Below the pieces are notes generated by a model. That model did no database searches and was not told the origin of the DNA. It saw only the letters and a program-made list of their open reading frames with translations. A DNA stretch of 64,000 bases from Pseudomonadota bacterium (GTDB lineage Bacteria; Pseudomonadota; Gammaproteobacteria; Steroidobacterales; Woeseiaceae): the NCBI GenBank assembly GCA_022560695.1, contig JADFSP010000001.1, positions 1-64,000 of the forward strand, read 5' to 3'. Position 1 is the stretch's first letter. Each line of letters begins with the position of its first letter. Of the stretch, positions 25,224 through 33,803 are shown in pieces. A program made the translations under genes and the position numbers.

Positions 25224-25910
25224 GTGATTAGAGTCACGGAAAACTTGGGGAAAATCCACGATTTGCTGACGAAAGCGGCACTCGAAGCGAAGCGCGATCC
25301 GGGCAGCATACGATTGCTCGCGGTCAGCAAGAAGCAGCCGCTGCAGCGGGTTGCCGACGCTGTTGCCGCAGGCCAGCGGGATTTTGGCGAGAATTTTGTC
25401 CAGGAGGGGCTCGAACGGATCGAAAAACTGCCCCAAAAACACCTTGTGTGGCACTTTATCGGACACCTGCAAACGAACAAGACCCGGGCGGTCGCCGAGA
25501 ATTTCGATTGGATTCATACGCTCGACCGGGTCAAGACTGCCGAGCGCCTGAGCCGACACCGTCCCGATGAACTCGGCGATCTGAATGTGTGCCTGCAGGT
25601 CAACATCGACGACGAACCCGAAAAGTCCGGCGTACGCGCCGACGCTTTGCCGGAACTGGCGGCTGCGTGCGTGAAGTTGCCGCGCCTCAAGTTACGCGGG
25701 CTGATGTGCCTCCCTGCCTTATGTGAGGACTTCGACAAGCAGCGGGTGCCCTTTGCCCGCCTGCGGGTATTGAAGGAGTCCCTGGCCGAAAACGGCATTG
25801 CGATGGATTCCCTGTCAATGGGAATGAGCGGCGACTATCGTGCGGCGATCTGGGAAGGTGCGACGATTGTGCGTATCGGTACCGCCGTGTTCGGCCCCCG
25901 GCCCGACTGA
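25224..25910 (+). CDS. yggS: YggS/PLPBP family pyridoxal-phosphate homeostasis protein
   Basis: 228 residues, TIM-barrel PLP-binding protein. The PLP lysine is in LLAVSKKQP near residue 35. FGENFVQEGLERI, WHFIGHLQTNK and LSMGMSGDYRAAIWEGATIV are family signatures. It buffers cellular vitamin B6. Divergent from pilT and upstream of proC-yggT, matching the conserved gammaproteobacterial order. Confidence 0.96.
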   Translation: MIRVTENLGKIHDLLTKAALEAKRDPGSIRLLAVSKKQPLQRVADAVAAGQRDFGENFVQEGLERIEKLPQKHLVWHFIGHLQTNKTRAVAENFDWIHTLDRVKTAERLSRHRPDELGDLNVCLQVNIDDEPEKSGVRADALPELAAACVKLPRLKLRGLMCLPALCEDFDKQRVPFARLRVLKESLAENGIAMDSLSMGMSGDYRAAIWEGATIVRIGTAVFGPRPD

Positions 25911-25944
25911 CTCTGAAATCATGCCAACTAACCCGATCAGGACA

Positions 25945-26147
25945 CCAGGGACCTCTGATTGATTATTTGCACGATCCGCCCCGGCCCGACAGAAGTGCTA
26001 GTGTACCAATGGGTTGCGTACCCAGTTGCGCCGATACTGTGTGGCAGCCCTCGGCAAGGACCACGGCCATTGCCGTCGAACCGCGCCGTGTCCCGGCGCA
26101 ACCGGGCACGCAACGCAGCCACGAAATAATCAATCAGAGGTCCCTGG
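25945..26147. repeat. Perfect 23-bp inverted repeat enclosing 157 bp before proC
   Basis: The 23 bases at 25945-25967 are the exact reverse complement of 26125-26147. The arms begin CCAGGGACCTCTGATTGATT and its complement. They fill the gap between yggS and proC. The right arm contains the AGAGG that serves as the proC ribosome-binding site (26136-26140, 10 bases before ATG 26151). The interior encodes nothing recognisable. The layout fits either a small MITE-like insertion or a long-range stem that would mask the proC ribosome-binding site. Confidence 0.85.
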
Positions 26148-26150
26148 CGG

Positions 26151-26987
26151 ATGAGCAACAATAAAGTCGCCTTTGTCGGTGGCGGCAACATGACACGAGC
26201 AATTGCTGGCGGCCTTATCGACAGTGGTTTCCCTCCTTGCGACCTGCTGATATCGGAGCCTGCCGCCGCCCGGCGCAAGGTTCTGCAGCACGAGCTTCCG
26301 GGCTGCATGATTACCAGGCGTAACGACGCCGTCGCAGGCAAGGCCGGTCAGATCGTGCTCGCGGTGAAGCCACAGGTCTTACCGCAAGTGTGTCGAGAGC
26401 TTGCGACAACCGTGCAACAATCAAGGCCGGTCGTCATTTCAATCGCGGCGGGCGTTCGCAGCCACGACATCGAGTCCTGGCTCGGCGGAAATATCGCCGT
26501 TGTCCGCGTCATGCCGAATCAGCCGGCACTGATACGCAAGGGCGTATCGGGCCTGTACGCCAATGAGCAGACAAGCGATACGCAGCGAGCGCTGGCGACC
26601 GAAATCATCGCGGCCATCGGCAAGGTCGTGCAGGTCTCGACGGAAGCCGACATCGACACGATCACGGCTATTTCGGGCAGTGGTCCCGCCTATTTCTTCC
26701 TGCTGATCGACATGCTCATCGATGCCGGGATACGGCTCGGTCTCGATGCAGCGACCGCTCAAACGCTCGCCATTGAGACCGCCAAAGGAGCGTCGATCCT
26801 TGCGGACCGGGAAAACGAACCCATGAAAAACCTGATTGATCGCGTCCGATCGCCCGGAGGCACCACGGCTGCAGCGCTTGATAGCCTCGAGGCCGACAGT
26901 GTTCGTGATATCTTTGCCTCCGCGATAACGGCGGCCAGGCAAAGGGCCGTCACTATGGCCGATCAGGCACACGCGAATCAGGTCTAG
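26151..26987 (+). CDS. proC: Pyrroline-5-carboxylate reductase
   Basis: 278 residues. The NAD(P)-binding start VAFVGGGNMTRAIAGGLI, the central VVRVMPNQPALIRKGVSGLY and the C-terminal signature DRVRSPGGTTAAALDSLE are intact. It catalyses the last step of proline synthesis in the cytoplasm. The ribosome-binding site lies in one arm of a perfect inverted repeat. yggT follows after three bases, so both are likely co-transcribed. Confidence 0.96.
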   Translation: MSNNKVAFVGGGNMTRAIAGGLIDSGFPPCDLLISEPAAARRKVLQHELPGCMITRRNDAVAGKAGQIVLAVKPQVLPQVCRELATTVQQSRPVVISIAAGVRSHDIESWLGGNIAVVRVMPNQPALIRKGVSGLYANEQTSDTQRALATEIIAAIGKVVQVSTEADIDTITAISGSGPAYFFLLIDMLIDAGIRLGLDAATAQTLAIETAKGASILADRENEPMKNLIDRVRSPGGTTAAALDSLEADSVRDIFASAITAARQRAVTMADQAHANQV

Positions 26988-26990
26988 AAA

Positions 26991-27551
26991 ATGCCCACCA
27001 ACGTTTCAGGTGCGATCTCGTTCATCATTGGTGCGCTTGCACGACTCTATTTGCTGGTCCTCGTGTTGCGCTTTTGGCTGCCCTGGCTCAAGGCTGATTT
27101 TCGAAACCCACTGGCGCAAGCCATCCTGCGTCTGACTTCTCCGCTCGTCGTCCCATTGCGCCGGATTATTCCCGCGATCGGACGGCTGGATTCGGCCACG
27201 CTGCTGGTCGCGTTCGCCATTCAATACCTGACCATACTGCTGCTCCTGCTGATCAATGGCCGGACGGCCGGCATCGCGGCGATCGCGCTGACTTCGATTG
27301 TGGATCTCGTGCTGCTGACGCTGAATCTGTTCATGTTTGCGATCGTCGTCAAGATCATCCTGAGCTGGGTCGCTCAAGGCGCCTACAATCCCGCCATCGC
27401 AATCATTACGACACTGACCGAACCGATACTGCAGCCGTTTCGGCGCCGCATGCCGCCCATGGGAGGTCTGGATATTTCGCCGCTTTTCGCCATCATCCTG
27501 ATGATGGCCGCGACGATCCTGATCGGCGGCTTTCGACCACTGGCAATTTGA
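26991..27551 (+). CDS. yggT: YggT family membrane protein
   Basis: 186 residues with about six hydrophobic segments arranged as two YGGT repeats: LVLVLRFWLPWLKADFRNPL in the first and FAIVVKIILSWVAQGAYNPA in the second. Inner-membrane protein of uncertain role, linked to osmotic shock tolerance in some bacteria and to cell-division-related proteins elsewhere. It directly follows proC, the usual partner. Length and repeat pattern match the family. Confidence 0.93.
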   Translation: MPTNVSGAISFIIGALARLYLLVLVLRFWLPWLKADFRNPLAQAILRLTSPLVVPLRRIIPAIGRLDSATLLVAFAIQYLTILLLLLINGRTAGIAAIALTSIVDLVLLTLNLFMFAIVVKIILSWVAQGAYNPAIAIITTLTEPILQPFRRRMPPMGGLDISPLFAIILMMAATILIGGFRPLAI

Positions 27552-27762
27552 CGCAGGGCGATGAAAGCGCCGCCTGATCGCGCGGCAATAACCGTATCCG
27601 ACACGCTGAATATTCGCCGGGCGCCACGGCATTTGCAACGACATCGCGCGACACCGGCTGGTGCGCCGGGAAGCGCAAATGGTTTATAGTGCTGATACCG
27701 GTAACGAGCGGGAAGTCCGTAGCGAACGTATGGCCGTGCGGCGAACGGTGGAGACAATAATC

Positions 27763-28236
27763 ATGGTCAGCACAAGAATATCGATGGCATTGTTACTGCT
27801 CGGCCTTCTGAGTGCCTGCGGGGGCCCTGGCGAAAACGCCACAGTACCGAAAGCACAGCCGGCCGGCGCAACGATGGTCAATATCGGCAATCACGTCATT
27901 CACTTCAGCGCACAATCCACCGACCAGTTGCCGCCGGAAGTCGCACGCGCCTACAACATCGTGAGAAGCAAGAATCGCGCAATGCTCAATGTTTCCGTAC
28001 TCACGGCGTCGGACAATCTGGCCGTGAATGCCGATGTGACCGTCAAGACGGTCAACCTTACCGGCCAGCTCAAGAATGTCACGATGCGGCGTATCGTCGA
28101 ACAAGAGGCGATCTACTATATCGGCGAAGTCGCAGTCGCGAATCGCGAAACGCTGATTTTCGACATCAGCGTCACGCCGGACGGCGAAGACACGTCGTCC
28201 GAAATTCGCTTCAAGCGGCAATTCTATACGGATTGA
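27763..28236 (+). CDS. DUF4426-type lipoprotein
   Basis: 157 residues from the ATG at 27763, chosen for the GGAG ribosome-binding site about 9 bases upstream and the lipoprotein signal ending LLGLLSAC. The mature part is a beta-rich domain with IGNHVIHFSAQSTDQLPPEV and IVRSKNRAMLNVSVL, matching DUF4426 (function unknown). In Pseudomonas such a gene lies after yggT-metXW; metX and metW are missing here. Probably anchored in the outer membrane facing the periplasm. Confidence 0.85.
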   Translation: MVSTRISMALLLLGLLSACGGPGENATVPKAQPAGATMVNIGNHVIHFSAQSTDQLPPEVARAYNIVRSKNRAMLNVSVLTASDNLAVNADVTVKTVNLTGQLKNVTMRRIVEQEAIYYIGEVAVANRETLIFDISVTPDGEDTSSEIRFKRQFYTD

Positions 28237-28373
28237 TGTCAACGCTTCTTCGCCGCGGCACACGGCTGCGCTGCGCCGGAAACGAAAAAACGATACTCAT
28301 GTCGAAGTGATGCTCGAGTATCGGCGCGCCGAAATACTCAGCAGAAAATTCCCGCTGTTCGAATTTAATTGGC

Positions 28374-28402
28374 TTACCTGAGCCGAACACATGTGCTATC
28401 GT
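28374..28402 (+). promoter_or_regulatory. Candidate promoter of the HU-like gene
   Basis: TTACCT at 28374-28379 and TATCGT at 28397-28402 are separated by 17 bases. The match to the housekeeping consensus is moderate. Transcription would start near 28409, about 10 bases before a terminator-like hairpin. Confidence 0.35.
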
Positions 28403-28418
28403 CGCGCTGCTTTCGGTC

Positions 28419-28446
28419 GCGGGCTCTGCCCGCTTTTCGTTTTTTT
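28419..28446 (+). terminator. Terminator-like hairpin in the HU-like gene leader
   Basis: GCGGGC-TCT-GCCCGC forms a 6-bp stem with a 3-base loop, followed by TTTTCGTTTTTTT. The T-run ends directly at the GAGGAG ribosome-binding site, 17 bases before the start codon at 28463. Its place inside the leader suggests attenuation, or termination of read-through from upstream. Confidence 0.65.
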
Positions 28447-28462
28447 GAGGAGTTACTTTTTC

Positions 28463-28783
28463 ATGGCCGCTGATACCAGGAAGCCACCTACCAAGGCGGA
28501 AATCTATGCGACGATTGTCGATGACACCGGACTGACTCGTAAAGACGTCGCCGCAGTTTTTGATTCACTGCACGCTCAAATCGAAAAGAGCCTGAGCGGT
28601 CGTGGCGGATCGGGGTTTTTCGCCATTCCCGGTCTCTTGAAGATGCGCGTCGTGAAAAAGCCCGCGAGAAAGGCACGCCTGGGCATCAACCCGTTCACGG
28701 GAGAGGAAATGATGTTCAAAGCCAAGCCGGCGTCAAAGGTCGTTAAGGTATCGGCATTGAAAGGCCTCAAAGATATGGTCTGA
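28463..28783 (+). CDS. HU/IHF-like DNA-binding protein
   Basis: 106 residues from the ATG at 28463, preceded by GAGGAG. It has the HU fold: TKAEIYATIVDDTGLTRKDV, a turn at GSGFFAIPGLLKMRVVKKPA, a basic arm with INPFTGEEMMFKAKPASKVV, and a final helix VSALKGLKDMV. HU proteins bend and compact DNA. It is longer than canonical HU (90) and more basic, similar to the divergent HU family seen in many environmental gammaproteobacteria. A strong terminator follows, so it is probably monocistronic. Confidence 0.88.
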   Translation: MAADTRKPPTKAEIYATIVDDTGLTRKDVAAVFDSLHAQIEKSLSGRGGSGFFAIPGLLKMRVVKKPARKARLGINPFTGEEMMFKAKPASKVVKVSALKGLKDMV

Positions 28784-28808
28784 AGTTTGCGAGAAATTGA
28801 TTTCAGGA

Positions 28809-28836
28809 AAGCCGGGGCGTGCCCCGGCTTTTTTTT
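28809..28836 (+). terminator. Strong intrinsic terminator after the HU-like gene
   Basis: AAGCCGGGGC-GT-GCCCCGGCTT forms a 10-bp stem followed by eight T. It lies 26 bases after the HU-like stop and 13 bases before the end of the convergent hydrolase gene. It might also act on the opposite strand thanks to the A-residues before the stem. Confidence 0.9.
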
Positions 28837-28848
28837 GCCAAAAGTCCG

Positions 28849-29499
28849 TCAATCAGACGATGGCAGTTCATTGCGGACAAATCGCATCACGGACTCGCGC
28901 AGCTCGATAAGCCTGCCGTGAAAGAAGTGCTCACCGCCGGGAAAAATCAGCAGTTCGGGACCGGGATCGAGAGTATTGACCCACTCGATCGTATCGTCGA
29001 CATCCACGAGCTCGTCCTCGTCGCCCTGCACGATGAGCCACGGGCACTGCGGTTGCGACACAAGGTTCGTCGCAAGTCGCGAGGCGGCCGGCGCGACACT
29101 GATCAGCCCGCTGACCTGACGGCATGCGGCAGCCCTGACAGCAATCGCGGCACCGAATGAAAAGCCGGCCAGCCACAGCAAGTGGGCTGAATTGTGCTGC
29201 TGCAGCCATGCAATCGCTGCCGAGGCGTCATCGAGTTCACCAATACCCTCGTCGTAATGACCCTCACTCGCCCCGGTGCCGCGGAAATTGAATCGCAGGA
29301 CGCTGAAATCGAGACGGACGAATGCTCTCGCTAGCGTGTGTGCCACCTTGTTGTGCATTGTGCCGCCATATTGGGGGTGCGGATGGCACACCACTACATT
29401 GCCGACAGGCGCGCCATCGGCCGGCGACTCGATGATCGCCTCGAGCCGGCCCGCAGGTCCGCCGATGAACAGTTTTTCGGAGCTTGGTGCTTTCGACAT
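28849..29499 (-). CDS. Alpha/beta hydrolase (COG2945-like)
   Basis: 216 residues from the ATG at 29499. Features are VVVCHPHPQYGGTMHNKVAH near residue 35, the oxyanion region FNFRGTGASEGHYDEGIGEL, the nucleophile in GFSFG, Asp in QGDEDELVDV and His in GGEHFFHGRL. This is the complete Ser-Asp-His triad. The short family is annotated as predicted hydrolases of unknown substrate, perhaps esterases. No signal peptide. A longer frame exists upstream but the extra residues are Arg-rich and unlike coding sequence. Confidence 0.88.
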   Translation of the reverse strand: MSKAPSSEKLFIGGPAGRLEAIIESPADGAPVGNVVVCHPHPQYGGTMHNKVAHTLARAFVRLDFSVLRFNFRGTGASEGHYDEGIGELDDASAAIAWLQQHNSAHLLWLAGFSFGAAIAVRAAACRQVSGLISVAPAASRLATNLVSQPQCPWLIVQGDEDELVDVDDTIEWVNTLDPGPELLIFPGGEHFFHGRLIELRESVMRFVRNELPSSD

Positions 29500-29703
29500 A
29501 CGCCTTACAACCGCGCGCAGCGCGCCCGGTAAGCGCCGCGAATGCTGACAAAGGTACCGCCTGCGCCGGCCCGGCGGAAGCATGGCACGCCTGGCGCCAC
29601 AATTGCGGCTGGCTTGCTTGGCCGTTATTGCTGTAAAATTATGACCTTATGGAACTTTTGGCCGCCCGGGCAGTTCGCCGGCCCGGTGTTCGCAGGTGTA
29701 TAG

Positions 29704-30921
29704 ATGAACCGCCACATTGATCTCGAGGAGCGCTTCTGTGCGCGCAATTACCATCCGCTGCCTGTGGTGCTCACTCGTGGCGAGGGCGTCCATGTCTGGG
29801 ACGATGCCGACAAAAAATATCTCGACATGATGAGCGCCTATTCCGCCGTCAGTCATGGCCATGCGCATCCTCGTCTCGTCCGCGTCGTGCAGGAACAGGT
29901 TGCGCAACTCACTATCGTATCGCGCGCGTATCATACCGACAAACTGGGTCCGTTCCTGCAACGCATATGCGATCTCACCGGGCAGGACATGGCATTGCCG
30001 ATGAATACCGGCGCTGAGGCCGTCGAGACCGCGCTCAAGGCAGCGCGCAAGTGGGCCTATACGATCAAAGGGGTCGCCAGGGATAAAGCCGAGATCATTA
30101 CCTGTGCCGGCAATTTTCACGGCCGCACCATCGCTATCGTCGCGATGTCGGACGAGCCACAGTTCCAAAGCGGGTTCGGGCCATTTCCGCCAGGTTTCCG
30201 TGTTGTCGAGTATGGCAACATCGCGGCACTCGAAGACGCCATCAATGAAAATACGGCGGCGTTTCTGGTCGAGCCGATCCAGGGCGAAGGCGGCATCGTC
30301 GTCCCGCCGGCCGGCTACCTCAAGGCGGCCGAACAACTGTGCCACAAGCACAATGTTTTACTGATCGCGGATGAGGTTCAGACCGGGCTCGGCCGAACCG
30401 GAAAATTCCTGGCCTGTGAACACGAAGACGTGCATCCGGACGGCTTGATTCTCGGCAAGGCCCTCGGCGGCGGAATTTTACCGGTGTCGATGTTTCTCGC
30501 GCGTCTTGAAGTGATGAACGTCTTTACTCCGGGCGATCATGGCAGCACGTTCGGCGGTAACCCATTGGCTGCCGCCGTCGGTCTTGAAGCGCTGAACATT
30601 CTGATCGACGAAGACCTGCCTGGTCGAAGCGCCAGGCTGGGCACTTACCTGCTCTCCTGCCTCGGTGATATCGACAGCCCGTTGATCAAAGACGTTCGCG
30701 GCCGCGGATTGTTCATCGGCATCGAACTCGACCCTTCCCTCGGTAGTGCGCGCACTTTCTGCGAGGCATTGATGACCCGGGGCCTGTTAAGCAAGGAAAC
30801 TCATGAAACGGTCGTGCGGCTGGCGCCTCCGTTAGTCATCAGCGACACCGAAATCGACTGGGCAGTTCGCCAGATCCGGGACGTCGTTGGCGATATGGAT
30901 CGAATGCCACTGGCTTCCTGA
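29704..30921 (+). CDS. rocD: Ornithine aminotransferase
   Basis: 405 residues, class III PLP aminotransferase. It begins with the OAT-like NYHPLPVVLTRGEGVHVWD and carries MNTGAEAVETALKAARKW, the PLP-phosphate site GNFHGRTIA, Asp in LIADEVQTGLGRTG, and the Schiff-base Lys in LILGKALGGGILPVS. It converts ornithine and 2-oxoglutarate to glutamate semialdehyde and glutamate. The product is on the route to proline, and proC lies 3 kb upstream. Identity to acetylornithine aminotransferases is lower than to RocD by these motifs. Confidence 0.9.
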   Translation: MNRHIDLEERFCARNYHPLPVVLTRGEGVHVWDDADKKYLDMMSAYSAVSHGHAHPRLVRVVQEQVAQLTIVSRAYHTDKLGPFLQRICDLTGQDMALPMNTGAEAVETALKAARKWAYTIKGVARDKAEIITCAGNFHGRTIAIVAMSDEPQFQSGFGPFPPGFRVVEYGNIAALEDAINENTAAFLVEPIQGEGGIVVPPAGYLKAAEQLCHKHNVLLIADEVQTGLGRTGKFLACEHEDVHPDGLILGKALGGGILPVSMFLARLEVMNVFTPGDHGSTFGGNPLAAAVGLEALNILIDEDLPGRSARLGTYLLSCLGDIDSPLIKDVRGRGLFIGIELDPSLGSARTFCEALMTRGLLSKETHETVVRLAPPLVISDTEIDWAVRQIRDVVGDMDRMPLAS

Positions 30922-30949
30922 GCACGACGGCGACACCCGGAAGAGAGCC

Positions 30950-31966
30950 ATGCCTGAAATTACAATGATTCAAATAGTGTTTTTGGCACTGTCGATCATC
31001 ATCGGCCTGGTGGTCGGCTGGATCATCCGGGGTAATCGTTGCGCGCAGGAGAAAATCGCGGTTAACAAAGGCTGGCAGGAACAGCTGGAGGCGCAGCGCA
31101 ACGAACACGGGCGGCTCGCAGAACAGAACAAGAATCTGATGGCGCAAGTGAACCAGTTTCAGGCTTCCGGCAAAGATGCCACGATGCGCGCACGCGAATT
31201 GTCGGAGGCGCTCAAAGAAACGTTTGAGCGTCGCGACGAGCTGCAGCGGGAGATCAAGGATTTCCGCGGCAAACTTGAAGTTGCGGTCGCGCAGCGGGAC
31301 CGCTTGCAAAAAAACATCCGCAGCCGCGACGTCGACGGTGCTTCAGCGAAAAACGTACTCAAGGAAAAGGACGACAAGATTTTCAAGCTGAGTCGAGAAC
31401 TGGAAAGCTGGCAAAGTCGGCTGCCGCCTCTCATTGAACGATTTCGAATTCGCGACGAAGAAGCGAACTCGCTCGAGTCCGAACTGTCGGATGCAAAAGA
31501 GCGTCTCAGCGCGCTCGAGGGCATGATCGATTCCGACCAGACGCATATCGAGCCTGTTGACCCGGGCGCCCTGTCGGATGGACTCGGCGCCTCCAATGAT
31601 CCGGTCGACGCGCAATTCGAGGCAGACGACAATTCTTTGGATGATGGTGGCCTCTCCGACGGCGATCTGCGGCAGATGGCAGCGGCCAACGAAGACCGAA
31701 ATGAGGCACCCGACGAGGCCGGCCCGGACAAAGCGGATCGTGGATCGCGCGATGACCTCAAGATGATCAAGGGAATCGGCCCAGCCATTGAAAAGACCCT
31801 GAATGAATTGGGCATTTTTCGGTTCACGCAGATTGTCGAGATGAGCGAATACGATATTGATCGTATTGCGCAACGCCTGCGGGGATTCCGTTCGCGCATC
31901 GATCGCGAAGACTGGGTTGGGCAGGCACGAAGCCTGCACAACCGGAACACGGGCGAACAGCCCTAG
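30950..31966 (+). CDS. Membrane-anchored coiled-coil protein with helix-hairpin-helix end
   Basis: 338 residues from the ATG at 30950 (AGAGAG upstream). An N-terminal membrane helix (IQIVFLALSIIIGLVVGWII) is followed by a basic coiled coil of about 150 residues, an acidic linker rich in Asp, and a C-terminal domain LKMIKGIGPAIEKTLNELGI plus ITQ-type second hairpin ending near DREDWVGQARSL. The end matches the H3TH-like helix-hairpin-helix domain of predicted 5' nuclease-like proteins (COG3743). Such modules bind DNA without sequence specificity. A membrane-tethered DNA-binding or scaffold role is inferred. The OmpA-like gene follows after 17 bases. Confidence 0.75.
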   Translation: MPEITMIQIVFLALSIIIGLVVGWIIRGNRCAQEKIAVNKGWQEQLEAQRNEHGRLAEQNKNLMAQVNQFQASGKDATMRARELSEALKETFERRDELQREIKDFRGKLEVAVAQRDRLQKNIRSRDVDGASAKNVLKEKDDKIFKLSRELESWQSRLPPLIERFRIRDEEANSLESELSDAKERLSALEGMIDSDQTHIEPVDPGALSDGLGASNDPVDAQFEADDNSLDDGGLSDGDLRQMAAANEDRNEAPDEAGPDKADRGSRDDLKMIKGIGPAIEKTLNELGIFRFTQIVEMSEYDIDRIAQRLRGFRSRIDREDWVGQARSLHNRNTGEQP

Positions 31967-31983
31967 GCTTACTGCCGGACCTG

Positions 31984-32850
31984 ATGTCGCGTCGGCTGCG
32001 GATTCTCCTGATCGTCTTACTCGGAATCCTGGGCATTCTGCTCACGGCCACGATCGGGCGCGACGGCGGGGATCGTGAGATCAGCCCCACCGGAATTGCA
32101 TTCATCGGCCCCCCGACGTTCTCGGTCATGTACCGTCGCGGCCTGTTATCTGTCGCCGGCCATACCGCTTCGGCGGACCATGAGCAGCAACTTGCGCAGA
32201 TCGCCGCGGAATCCTTCGCCGATGCAGACAGTGAAACCATCTACTGGCCGCATGTATTGCCGCCTGATTATTGGCAACAGGCAACAACACGTCTCCTTGC
32301 GGCGCTTGCGCTGACCCGTTCTGCGACGGCCGTTGTCAATTCCACGACAATTGAAATCACAGGTGTCACCGGAGACGGTCGCGCCTGGCTGGACGCCCTG
32401 GACAGCCTGCGCGACGCATTGCCGGCCGACTTTGTACTGGCAGTCGATGTCATCATTCAAGAAGATGCGCCGAAGCCGTTGGAGCTGTGCAGCCGCATGT
32501 TTGCGGAAATCGTGCATACGCCAGTGGGGTTCCGCCAGTCGAGTGTCGAAATTCGGACATCGTCGTACGCCGTACTCGACAGACTCGTCGACTTTACGCA
32601 CGACTGCCGGGACTCGACAATAGCTATCACAGGGCATAGTGATGCAACCGGCAACGATGCGTTCAACACATCCCTGAGCCTTGCTCGGGCACAGGCGGTT
32701 GAGAACTATCTCGTCAGAGCCGGCGTCGAACCCGGGCACCTGTCCGCCGCGGGTGCGGGCTCGTCTGTTCCCATCGCCGACAATTCGACGCCGCGTGGCC
32801 GCAGCCTGAACCGGCGCATCGAATTCAAATACCGCGCTGTATCGCGCTAG
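31984..32850 (+). CDS. OmpA-family protein with N-terminal membrane helix
   Basis: 288 residues. Membrane helix at about 6-23 (ILLIVLLGILGILLTATIG), then a periplasmic region resembling a BON-like fold (TIEITGVTGDGRAWLDALDS), and a C-terminal OmpA domain: ITGHSDATGNDAFNTSLSLA, RAQAVENYLV and SLNRRIEFKY, the peptidoglycan-binding Asp/Arg signature. It likely anchors to peptidoglycan from the inner membrane. Possible operon with the preceding helix-hairpin-helix protein. Confidence 0.85.
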   Translation: MSRRLRILLIVLLGILGILLTATIGRDGGDREISPTGIAFIGPPTFSVMYRRGLLSVAGHTASADHEQQLAQIAAESFADADSETIYWPHVLPPDYWQQATTRLLAALALTRSATAVVNSTTIEITGVTGDGRAWLDALDSLRDALPADFVLAVDVIIQEDAPKPLELCSRMFAEIVHTPVGFRQSSVEIRTSSYAVLDRLVDFTHDCRDSTIAITGHSDATGNDAFNTSLSLARAQAVENYLVRAGVEPGHLSAAGAGSSVPIADNSTPRGRSLNRRIEFKYRAVSR

Positions 32851-32856
32851 CGCGCT

Positions 32857-33330
32857 TCAGGGCGAATCTGAAGTCGATGACTCTGCGCCTTCGAGCGCAA
32901 ACAGTTGAATCTCGAAAATGAGCGTGGAACCAGGTGGAATGACACCGAGGTCGCGCTCGCCGTAAGCCAATTCCGGCGCAATCTTCAGCTCCCGCAGCTC
33001 GCCGATAAGCATGCCGACAACGCCCTGATCCCACCCCTTGATGACTTGTCCCGCACCCAGCACAAAATGAAAGCGCTCGTTGCGATCGACCGAACTGTCG
33101 AATTTCTCGCCGCGCTCATCGGCCGCATTCTGGTCATATAACCAGCCCGTGTAATGTACCTCGACGGAGTGCCCATCGACGGCGACACGGCCGTAGCCTT
33201 TGCGCAATGTCGTCTTCGTCAGCCCGGGCACGGAATCTGCGGCATCGCTTTGCGATTCACCAGTGTCTTGCGAGCAGCCCACTGCAAGCAGCAGCGCCGT
33301 AACGATCAGGAAGGATTGGCGGAGAGTCAT
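32857..33330 (-). CDS. FKBP-type peptidyl-prolyl isomerase, lipoprotein
   Basis: 157 residues from the ATG at 33330, preceded by an AGGA stretch. Signal peptide with lipobox LLLAVGC near residue 19. The FKBP domain has VEVHYTGWLYDQNAADERGE, KFDSSVDRNERFHFVLGAG, QVIKGWDQGVVGM and VIPPGSTLIFEIQLFAL. It catalyses proline isomerisation in the periplasm. Ends six bases from the convergent OmpA-like gene. Next to msrB, another protein-quality enzyme. Confidence 0.92.
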   Translation of the reverse strand: MTLRQSFLIVTALLLAVGCSQDTGESQSDAADSVPGLTKTTLRKGYGRVAVDGHSVEVHYTGWLYDQNAADERGEKFDSSVDRNERFHFVLGAGQVIKGWDQGVVGMLIGELRELKIAPELAYGERDLGVIPPGSTLIFEIQLFALEGAESSTSDSP

Positions 33331-33372
33331 AGTTTGTCTGCCTGTAACGTAAAGAATGTTGCACAAAAAAGC

Positions 33373-33768
33373 TCAATCGGCGTCTTCAAATTCAAGCGAC
33401 GCCGAGTTGATGCAATATCGAAGCCCACTCGGTTGCGGGCCGTCTTCAAAAACATGGCCGAGATGCGCACCACAACGACTGCAGATAACCTCCTGGCGCG
33501 TCATGCCGTGACTCGTATCCGATACCGTCTCCACAGTTTCGCCAGCCAGCGGCAGCCAGAAACTCGGCCACCCGGAACCGGAATCAAATTTGTGCTCCGA
33601 ACTGAACAAGTGAACACCACAGCATACGCAGCTATAGGTACCGTCTGCCTTGTGATCAACGAACCGGCCCGCAAACGCCCGCTCGGTTCCTTTCTCTTGC
33701 GTGACCCGATACTGCTCGTCGCTAAGCTTTTCCCTGAGATCCTTGTCCGAGGGTTTTGTGTCGCTCAT
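33373..33768 (-). CDS. msrB: Peptide methionine-(R)-S-oxide reductase
   Basis: 131 residues, single-domain MsrB. Zinc-binding CxxC pairs are in CVCCGVHLF and [12 protein letters not shown], and the catalytic Cys lies in [14 protein letters not shown]. It reduces R-methionine sulfoxide in oxidised proteins. No signal peptide, so cytoplasmic. Tandem with the FKBP lipoprotein; upstream htpG is on the same strand after a 35-base gap. Confidence 0.96.
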   Translation of the reverse strand: MSDTKPSDKDLREKLSDEQYRVTQEKGTERAFAGRFVDHKADGTYSCVCCGVHLFSSEHKFDSGSGWPSFWLPLAGETVETVSDTSHGMTRQEVICSRCGAHLGHVFEDGPQPSGLRYCINSASLEFEDAD

Positions 33769-33803
33769 ATCAGCGCCTGAATCGATTGGGCTTCGCAGTT
33801 CTT

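Noticed and set aside
25937-26341. 134-codon minus-strand open frame across the inverted repeat and proC start
   Set aside because: Antisense to proC and built partly from both repeat arms.
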